A stretch of 6,820 nucleotides of DNA from Candidatus Symbiothrix sp. (lineage in GTDB: Bacteria > Bacteroidota > Bacteroidia > Bacteroidales > Azobacteroidaceae): positions 1 to 6,820 of the forward strand of contig JAISWY010000304.1 in the NCBI GenBank assembly GCA_031270925.1, written 5' to 3'. The translations under genes were made by a program, and so were the position numbers. The notes below the pieces were generated by a model that did not search any database, had not been told where the DNA came from, and saw only the letters and a program-made list of their open reading frames with translations. Below, piece after piece: positions 1-5,022 of this stretch (its first letter is position 1; each line of letters opens with the position of its first letter).

Positions 1-24
1 CAATTTTTTAAGTCGCTTTTCCAT
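1..24 (-). CDS. Start of an unidentified gene, cut by the window edge
   Basis: An ATG at 24..22 on the minus strand opens a frame of eight codons, reading MEKRLKKL, before the window ends. It lies 14 bases past a good Bacteroidetes -7 box (TATCTTTG at 46..39), the spacing seen for real genes elsewhere in this window. That placement is the only support; eight residues are too few to name a family. The short run is lysine-rich. An ATG at 75..73 lies upstream of the -7 box and is less likely to be the start. The gene would be the first intact one beyond the IS630 scar. Confidence 0.4.
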
Positions 25-38
25 ATTCGTTTTTTTTG

Positions 39-46
39 CAAAGATA
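39..46 (-). promoter_or_regulatory. Bacteroidetes-type -7 box before the left-edge gene
   Basis: TATCTTTG reads on the minus strand at 46..39 and matches the TAnnTTTG consensus for the Bacteroidetes primary sigma factor. No TTTG or TTG is visible at the expected distance upstream (about 66-71), so only half of the promoter is supported. It sits in an AT-rich block that starts where the IS630 fragment stops matching, so it probably belongs to the downstream gene and not to the insertion sequence. Confidence 0.5.
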
Positions 47-76
47 CTGATTTTTTTGTTCGTTTTTATCCATCTT

Positions 77-253
77 CACGGATACCAAACTCATCTCCGT
101 TTGCTCGCCTGCTTTCACGGACGACAGTCCGGCGGCTTTGAGGAGAACCGCACGGCAAGGCATCCGGAAACAGTGGGGCGAGCCATTGCGATAGCCTTTT
201 TCGAGTTGCCGGCGTTGGATAGCTGGCAATGCCAGTTTCTTTATCTTTCTCAT
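77..253 (-). pseudogene. IS630-family transposase, N-terminal fragment
   Basis: The frame opening at ATG 253..251 begins MRKIKKL and carries HCFRMPCRAVLLKAAGLSS and then KAGEQTEMSLVSV. I recognise this as the N-terminal helix-turn-helix region of IS630-type transposases common in Bacteroidetes, where the last segment normally continues with an NxWxxRF-like stretch. Here the similarity stops after about residue 59 (near base 77). The frame then runs 22 unrelated codons (KMDKNEQKNQ...) to a TAA at 10..8. The DDE catalytic domain (usually about 250 more residues) is absent, so it cannot transpose. Hand-counted GC is about 55%, against 31% and 26% in the flanking blocks. Its ATG overlaps the TGA of the truncated methyltransferase. 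Family assignment is by recognition, not by a search. Confidence 0.72.
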
Positions 254-504
254 TGCTTATCATGTATAAATTTTTGTAATTCTTCTTTTAAATGGATAGT
301 GTTTTGATATGTATCCATATAAAATTGGCAATATCTTTCAACAATTTCAATCAGAAAAGCTCCCTCGCCACAACTATTATCAATGATGTGCTTTTGTAGT
401 ATGTTCTTGTCGTTATAGTTACTATAATCAAGCATATTCCCAACCAAATAGTCGGGTGTAAACACCTGACCACTGTATTTTGTCTTATCCTTGTTATTTG
501 TCAC
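250..504 (-). pseudogene. N6-adenine DNA methyltransferase, N-terminal fragment
   Basis: This 84-codon frame starts at GTG 504..502, directly after an in-frame TAA, so no earlier start is possible. Residues 11-17 (SGQVFTP) match the GQxFTP motif of type I/II N6-adenine methyltransferases. Residues about 42-50 (DNSCGEGAFL region) are motif I, the S-adenosylmethionine-binding loop. Family members run several hundred residues and should continue with a GIEID-like motif II and the catalytic NPPY motif IV. Here the frame reads FIH, then DKQ and a TGA, where the IS630 fragment begins. The product would therefore lack catalysis and target recognition. GC is about 31%, well below the neighbouring genes, which suggests acquired restriction-modification DNA. 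Whether it belonged to a type IIG, type I or orphan enzyme cannot be told. Confidence 0.75.
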
Positions 505-522
505 TTATTTGAATTTTTACTA

Positions 523-556
523 CAAAGATATTAATAATCAAGCTATCCGTTGCAAA
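523..556 (-). promoter_or_regulatory. Promoter of the methyltransferase fragment
   Basis: On the minus strand TATCTTTG at 530..523 fits the Bacteroidetes -7 consensus, with TTTG at 556..553 as a -33 candidate. The spacer is 22 bases, slightly longer than the usual 19-21. The -33 box lies inside the last codons of pyrF. The GTG start follows 18 bases after the -7 box. The promoter appears intact even though the gene it serves is truncated. Confidence 0.55.
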
Positions 557-1362
557 TATCCCGCCATTTCCCGTTGCATTTTCCGTGCTTCCTCGGCCGC
601 CGCGTCCGCAAACTGTTCGGTTTTATCGGCATAAATGATTTGCCGCGACAAATTGACCAGCAGGCCGCATTGCACATTCATGCCGTAACGCGCTACTTCT
701 TCCAAACTGCCGCCCTGCGCTCCCACGCCCGGAACCAACAAAAAATGATTGGGAACGATTTTCCGAATATCCTCAAACATCCGGCCTTGCGTGGCGCCGA
801 CTACATACATCATTTGTTCGTCCGAAGCCCATTGCTGCGATTTCCGAAGCACTTTTTCAAATAAACGTTCGCCGCCGGCGTCTTCCGTTAATTGAAAATC
901 GTGCGATCCTTTGTTCGACGTCAAGGCTAAAAGAATAACCCATTTTTCGGGATAAACCAAAAACGGTTTTACGCTGTCTTCGCCCATGTAAGGTGCAACC
1001 GTAACGGCATCATAATCAGCCGAATCGAAGACGGCGCGGGCATACATCTCCGAGGTGTTTCCAATGTCGCCCCGTTTGGCGTCAGCGATAATAAATTGAT
1101 CGGGATAAGTTTTACGGATATAATTGATCGTTTTTTCCAATGCGATTTCGCCTTTCACACCCAAACTTTCGTAGAACGCGAGATTGGGTTTATACGCTAC
1201 GCAATATTCGGCTGTGGCATCCACTATCGCTTTATTAAATGTGAAAACAGGGTCTTCTTCCTGCAATAAATGCTGGGGTATCTTTTTTATATCCGTATCT
1301 AATCCAACACACAGAAAAGACTGTTTTTTCTTGATGTTTTCGAATAATTGTTGTTTTGTCAT
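538..1362 (-). CDS. pyrF: Orotidine 5'-phosphate decarboxylase, long form
   Basis: The enzyme decarboxylates OMP to UMP, the last step of de novo pyrimidine synthesis, in the cytoplasm. At 274 residues it is longer than the ~230-residue E. coli type and fits the second PyrF subfamily found in Bacteroidetes, actinobacteria and myxobacteria. The TIM-barrel signature is clear: LDTD at 21-24, YKPN with Lys58 at 57-60, and the catalytic DAKRGD at 94-99, whose Asp94, Lys96 and Asp99 form the charged active-site network. VAPYMGED (122-129), PGVGAQGG (211-218) and SR (239-240) supply the phosphate- and base-binding loops. The ATG at 1362..1360 comes 15 bases after the prfA stop, so the two are probably one transcript. 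It ends with TGA. No hairpin terminator is visible after the stop. Confidence 0.96.
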   Translation of the reverse strand: MTKQQLFENIKKKQSFLCVGLDTDIKKIPQHLLQEEDPVFTFNKAIVDATAEYCVAYKPNLAFYESLGVKGEIALEKTINYIRKTYPDQFIIADAKRGDIGNTSEMYARAVFDSADYDAVTVAPYMGEDSVKPFLVYPEKWVILLALTSNKGSHDFQLTEDAGGERLFEKVLRKSQQWASDEQMMYVVGATQGRMFEDIRKIVPNHFLLVPGVGAQGGSLEEVARYGMNVQCGLLVNLSRQIIYADKTEQFADAAAEEARKMQREMAGYLQRIA

Positions 1363-1377
1363 TTTAATTCTTAATTT

Positions 1378-2463
1378 TCAAAGTTCACTCTCTTTCAATC
1401 GCTCCGCATTCTCCGCAATAATCAGCTGATCGATCACGCCTTGAATATTCCCAGCCATAAAATCCGCCAAATTATATGAGGTATAATTGATGCGGTGGTC
1501 GGTCATCCGCCCCTGCGGATAGTTGTAAGTGCGGATTTTCGCCGAACGGTCGCCGGTCGAAACCATCGTCTTGCGCTTGGACGAAATCTCATCGTTCCGT
1601 TTCTGTAATTCCATATCATATAAGCGGTTTCGCAACATCTGCAAAGCCATTTCCTTGTTGGCCAACTGCGAGCGTGCCACCTGACATTGAATCATGATGC
1701 CGGTCGGCTTATGCGTCAATTGCACCTTGGTTTCGACCTTGTTCACGTTCTGTCCACCGGCGCCGCTCGAACGCGCGGTTTGAAACTCCAAATCGGCCGG
1801 ATTGATTTCCACATCCAATTCCTCGGCTTCGGGCAAAACAGCCACCGTTGCCGCCGAAGTATGCACCCTACCCTGCGTTTCGGTAACCGGAATCCGTTGC
1901 ACACGATGCACACCCGATTCGTATTTCATTGTACCATAGACATTTTCGCCCGTAACAGTAAAAATAATTTCCTTATAACCGCCGATAGTGCCTTCGCTGA
2001 AACTCGTAACTTCCGTTTTCCAAGCTTTCGATTCGTAATAGTTGGAATACATCTTATAAAGGTCGCCGGCGAAAATGGCTGCTTCGTCGCCGCCCGTACC
2101 GCCACGGATTTCCACAATCGCGTTTTTGCCATCTTGCGGGTCGGCCGGAGTAAACAACAGTTTGATTTCTTCCTCTATCACCGGTAATTGCTGCGAGCAA
2201 TCTTCCAATTCTTCACGGGCTATTTCGCGCAATTCGGCGTCCGATTCGTTTTCGAGGATTTGTTTGGCTTCGTTTATTCCGTTCAAAATCCGGCGGTAAC
2301 GTTCTCGCGCCTCCGAAATCCGTCCCAAATCGTGGTATTCTTTATTTAATTTGACGTACCGTTTTTGGTCGGAAATCACATCAGGATCGGTAATCAAAAT
2401 TCCGATTTCTTCAAAACGGTGCAACAAAACATCCAATTTTTCTAACAATGAGGTCTGACTCAT
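1378..2463 (-). CDS. prfA: Peptide chain release factor 1
   Basis: RF1 recognises UAA and UAG in the ribosomal A site and triggers peptide release. The protein is 361 residues, the normal family length. An N-terminal helical domain (about 1-110) is followed by the decoding domain with the PVT tripeptide at 192-194, equivalent to the E. coli PAT anticodon-like motif, inside [18 protein letters not shown]. The catalytic GGQ is at 236-238 in [15 protein letters not shown]; this Gln is normally N5-methylated by PrmC. The PVT motif (not SPF) separates it from RF2. The C-terminal [20 protein letters not shown] is also typical. Its own stop is TGA, which RF1 cannot read. It is the first gene of the prfA-pyrF unit and divergent from recR. 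Confidence 0.97.
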   Translation of the reverse strand: MSQTSLLEKLDVLLHRFEEIGILITDPDVISDQKRYVKLNKEYHDLGRISEARERYRRILNGINEAKQILENESDAELREIAREELEDCSQQLPVIEEEIKLLFTPADPQDGKNAIVEIRGGTGGDEAAIFAGDLYKMYSNYYESKAWKTEVTSFSEGTIGGYKEIIFTVTGENVYGTMKYESGVHRVQRIPVTETQGRVHTSAATVAVLPEAEELDVEINPADLEFQTARSSGAGGQNVNKVETKVQLTHKPTGIMIQCQVARSQLANKEMALQMLRNRLYDMELQKRNDEISSKRKTMVSTGDRSAKIRTYNYPQGRMTDHRINYTSYNLADFMAGNIQGVIDQLIIAENAERLKESEL

Positions 2464-2486
2464 AAATTCGATTTATTTTTAGAGTG

Positions 2487-2494
2487 CAAAGATA
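2487..2494 (-). promoter_or_regulatory. -7 box of the prfA-pyrF promoter
   Basis: TATCTTTG on the minus strand at 2494..2487 matches TAnnTTTG and lies 23 bases before the prfA ATG. No TTTG or TTG occurs 19-21 bases upstream (about 2514-2519), so the -33 half is weak or absent. The 15-base prfA-pyrF gap has no such box, which supports this as the promoter for both genes. Confidence 0.55.
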
Positions 2495-2534
2495 ATGAAA
2501 ATTCCCGGTTCGAGAATGCAGACAGTTAATTCGA

Positions 2535-2566
2535 TTTGCAAGTTACCGGAAAATAGCGTACTTTTG
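2535..2566 (+). promoter_or_regulatory. recR promoter
   Basis: TTTG at 2535-2538, a 20-base spacer and TACTTTTG at 2559-2566 form a full match to the Bacteroidetes promoter consensus. The recR ATG begins 16 bases past the -7 box, so the leader would be only about ten bases. It lies back to back with the prfA promoter in a 119-base divergent gap. Confidence 0.7.
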
Positions 2567-2582
2567 CGGAAATTGTGTCGAA

Positions 2583-3206
2583 ATGCTACAAAAATATCCT
2601 TCTGTTTTATTGGAAAACGCCGTCAACGAGTTCGCCAAACTCCCCGGAGTTGGTCGGAAAACCGCTTTACGACTGGCGCTTCATTCCTTGAAACGAACTT
2701 CGGAAGAAGTTGAATCGTTCGGATTGTCGATTATCCAATTACGGAAAGAAATTCAATATTGCTGCATTTGCCACAATATTTGCGATACCGAAATTTGCAA
2801 TATTTGCGCCGATCCCAGTCGCGATGCGTCGCTGGTTTGTGTGGTCGAGAATATTAAAGAGGTCATGGCCATCGAAAATACCGCACAATTTCGCGGTTTG
2901 TATCACGTTTTGGGCGGCATTATCTCGCCGATGGACGGCATCGGCCCCAACGACCTGCAAATCGAAAGTTTGGTCGAACGGGTAAAAACAGGCGCAGTAA
3001 AGGAAATCATTCTGGCGCTAAGCACAACGATGGAAGGCGACACTACCAATTTCTATATCTACCGGAAAATGAACGGTTTGGATGTGAAAATTTCGGTCAT
3101 CGCCCGTGGCGTTTCCATCGGCGACGAAATCGAATATGCCGACGAAATCACACTCGGCCGCTCGATTCTCAACAGAGTTAATTTCAGCGATACTTTGAAA
3201 TTATAA
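2583..3206 (+). CDS. recR: Recombination mediator protein RecR
   Basis: RecR works with RecO (and RecF) to load RecA onto SSB-coated single-stranded DNA during gap repair. The 207-residue length fits the family (E. coli 201). The domain order is complete: a helix-hairpin-helix with [14 protein letters not shown] at 20-33; a four-cysteine zinc finger with Cys60, Cys63, Cys72 and Cys75; a Toprim domain from about residue 83 (SLVCVVEN, with Glu89) to about 175 ([10 protein letters not shown] at 146-155); and a C-terminal GRSILNRV segment. The ATG at 2583 is chosen because the -7 box ends only 16 bases before it. It is monocistronic or weakly linked to the next gene, which has its own promoter overlapping the recR tail. 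It ends with TAA. Confidence 0.97.
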   Translation: MLQKYPSVLLENAVNEFAKLPGVGRKTALRLALHSLKRTSEEVESFGLSIIQLRKEIQYCCICHNICDTEICNICADPSRDASLVCVVENIKEVMAIENTAQFRGLYHVLGGIISPMDGIGPNDLQIESLVERVKTGAVKEIILALSTTMEGDTTNFYIYRKMNGLDVKISVIARGVSIGDEIEYADEITLGRSILNRVNFSDTLKL

Positions 3207-3224
3207 AACAATTTACTAACTTTG
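3194..3224 (+). promoter_or_regulatory. Promoter of the HAD hydrolase-aminotransferase pair
   Basis: TTTG at 3194-3197, a 19-base spacer and TAACTTTG at 3217-3224 fit the Bacteroidetes consensus fully. The -33 box lies within the last codons of recR. A roughly 30-base AT-rich leader without a clear Shine-Dalgarno sequence leads to the ATG at 3259. This gives the pair expression independent of recR. Confidence 0.7.
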
Positions 3225-3258
3225 CAGCTCATAACTCACAATTAAATTAAGAAGAAGT

Positions 3259-3714
3259 ATGACAATTGCAGTAGATTTTGACGGAACAATCGTCGAACAT
3301 GCTTATCCGAAAATCGGTAAACCCATCCCGTTTGCCCTGGAAGTGTTGAAAAGATTACAACGCGAGGACCATCATAAACTCATCTTGTGGACCATGCGCG
3401 AAGGTAAATTATTGCAGGAAGCCATTGATTATTGCGAGAAAAACGGCTTAAAATTCTACGCCTGCAACAAAAACTACCCCGACGAAGAGTGGAAAGAAGA
3501 CGACAGTCGCAAAATTGGCGCCGATATTTACATCGACGACCGCAACATCGGCGGATTGCCCGATTGGGGAATCATCTACAAAATTATTAAATCGGGTTCC
3601 AACACCATACAAGATCTTGATTTTCTGATGGATGACAGTCGTCCCAAAACAAAGAAAAACTGGCTCATCCGTTTGGGAGAAGCATTGGATAATTCACAAA
3701 GATATCAATATTGA
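3259..3714 (+). CDS. Small cap-less HAD-superfamily hydrolase
   Basis: The 151-residue protein has the haloacid dehalogenase core. Motif I is VDFDGTIV, with nucleophile Asp6 and acid/base Asp8. Motif II is the LILWTMREG segment (Trp44-Thr45), Lys85 is the probable motif III lysine, and motif IV is YIDDRNIGG with Asp93 and Asp94 for magnesium. The space between motifs I and II holds no cap domain, so the active site should be open; such small HAD proteins often act on phosphorylated proteins, lipids or large substrates, but the substrate here is unknown. The DxD pair is intact, so catalysis is plausible. It resembles short conserved HAD proteins of Bacteroidetes usually annotated only as hydrolase. 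The C-terminal ~25 residues are basic and look outside the core. The aminotransferase starts 3 bases after its TGA, implying translational coupling. Confidence 0.85.
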   Translation: MTIAVDFDGTIVEHAYPKIGKPIPFALEVLKRLQREDHHKLILWTMREGKLLQEAIDYCEKNGLKFYACNKNYPDEEWKEDDSRKIGADIYIDDRNIGGLPDWGIIYKIIKSGSNTIQDLDFLMDDSRPKTKKNWLIRLGEALDNSQRYQY

Positions 3715-3717
3715 CAG

Positions 3718-5022
3718 ATGCAAATTCCTGTTTCCGGCCAAATCATTCAAGATGCTATCAACAAATTGCATATCAGTAATTTAGAAAAAGCAACCATCCG
3801 CGAAATCGTGGCTGTTTCGCATCGTATCGAACAGCAAATCGGCGTGGAGTTCATCCACATGGAAATGGGAGTTCCGGGCTTGCCGCCTGCCGAAATCGGT
3901 GTAAAAGCCGAAATCGAAGCTTTGAGAGAAGGAAAAGCAGCCATCTACCCCACTATCGACGGTTTGGCTAGCTTGAAAAACGAGGCCTCGCGTTTCATTC
4001 AGGCCTTTGTCGATTTGAATGTAGCGCCCGAAGGCTGTGTGCCGGCAGTCGGTTCGATGCAAGGCACATTCGCCTCATTCTTAACGGCTTGTCAATGCGA
4101 TACTCAAAAAGATACAATCCTTTTTATCGATCCGGGATTTCCGGTGCAAAAACAGCAAGCAACAGTATTAGGCTACCAATACGAATCGTTCGATGTGTAT
4201 GATTTCCGCGGCGAAAAACTGCGCGAAAAACTCGAATCGTATTTGAAAAAAGGAAATATTGCCTGCATGATTTATTCCAATCCCAATAATCCGGCATGGT
4301 TTTGCCTGAAAGACAACGAATTACAAATCATCGGCGAATTGGCTACGAAATACGATGCCATCCTCTTGGAAGATTTGGCTTATTTTGCGATGGATTTCCG
4401 CAAAGATTTGGGAAAACCGTTCGAAGCGCCGTTTCAAGCATCTGTTGGCCGTTACACCGACAATTATATATTGTTGATTTCGGCCTCCAAGATTTTTAGT
4501 TATGCCGGTCAGCGCATCGGAATCGCAGCTATTTCCGACAAATTGTATCATCGCGAATATGAAGGCCTTACGAAACGTTACGGTAGCGGCACGTTCGGTT
4601 CGGTCTTCATTCATCGCATTCTGTACGCACTTTCATCGGGGACAAGCCACACAGCACAATACGCTTTGGCGGCCATGTTCAAAGCGGCCTCCGACGGAAA
4701 ATTTGCGTTTCTGGAAGATATAAAAGAATACGGCAAACGCGCTAACCGGCTGAAACATATTTTTTTAAAGCATGGATTCCAATTGGTTTACGACAACGAT
4801 TTGGGTGAAGAATTGGCCGACGGTTTTTATTTCACGGTCAAATATCCCGGATTATCGGGCGGCGAATTAGTAGCCAAATTATTGCCTTACGGCGTTTCGG
4901 CTATCTCGCTATCCACCACCGGAAGCGGTCAGGAAGGCATTCGCGTATGCACTTCTTTCATCAAAGACCATCAATACGATTTGCTGGATGAACGATTAGC
5001 CGTTTTCCATTCCAATCGATAA
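3718..5022 (+). CDS. PLP-dependent aminotransferase, class I/II fold type I
   Basis: The 434-residue protein has the full set of aspartate-aminotransferase-fold residues. GSMQG at 112-116 is the phosphate-binding loop and SNPNNPAW at 187-194 holds the conserved Asn. Asp219 and Tyr222 in LEDLAYFAMDF contact the pyridine ring and its O3'. Lys258 in SASK (255-258) is the Schiff-base lysine, Arg266 in GQRIG binds the cofactor phosphate, and Arg409 in GIRVCTSF binds the substrate carboxylate. YPTIDGLASLK at 77-87 matches the usual YxxxxGxxxLR. It has an extra ~45-residue N-terminal helical stretch before the usual MGxPG start. Nothing in the sequence fixes the amino donor or acceptor, so an aspartate specificity should not be assumed. 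It shares a transcript with the HAD hydrolase (3-base gap), and its TAA directly abuts the stop of the convergent esterase gene. Confidence 0.92.
   Translation: MQIPVSGQIIQDAINKLHISNLEKATIREIVAVSHRIEQQIGVEFIHMEMGVPGLPPAEIGVKAEIEALREGKAAIYPTIDGLASLKNEASRFIQAFVDLNVAPEGCVPAVGSMQGTFASFLTACQCDTQKDTILFIDPGFPVQKQQATVLGYQYESFDVYDFRGEKLREKLESYLKKGNIACMIYSNPNNPAWFCLKDNELQIIGELATKYDAILLEDLAYFAMDFRKDLGKPFEAPFQASVGRYTDNYILLISASKIFSYAGQRIGIAAISDKLYHREYEGLTKRYGSGTFGSVFIHRILYALSSGTSHTAQYALAAMFKAASDGKFAFLEDIKEYGKRANRLKHIFLKHGFQLVYDNDLGEELADGFYFTVKYPGLSGGELVAKLLPYGVSAISLSTTGSGQEGIRVCTSFIKDHQYDLLDERLAVFHSNR

Noticed and set aside
56..307. An 83-codon plus-strand open frame over the left-edge scar
   Set aside because: It spans the methyltransferase and transposase fragments, both recognisable on the minus strand, and crosses their junction, so it cannot be an ancestral gene.
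505..545. An intrinsic terminator after pyrF
   Set aside because: The A/T-rich stretch TTATTAATATC has only a weak self-complementary core and no GC stem followed by a T-run; it reads better as the promoter of the methyltransferase fragment.
550..864. A 104-codon plus-strand open frame antisense to pyrF
   Set aside because: It lies wholly within the complete pyrF gene and has a low-complexity, Arg/Phe-rich composition without a family signature.
1687..2187. A 166-codon plus-strand open frame antisense to prfA
   Set aside because: prfA on the other strand is unambiguous over its full length. The antisense product has no recognisable motif, is rich in His, Arg and Phe as expected from a shadow frame, and has no promoter match placed to serve it.
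2495..2713. A 72-codon plus-strand frame overlapping the recR start
   Set aside because: It begins upstream of the recR promoter, overlaps recR in another frame and shows no family motif.
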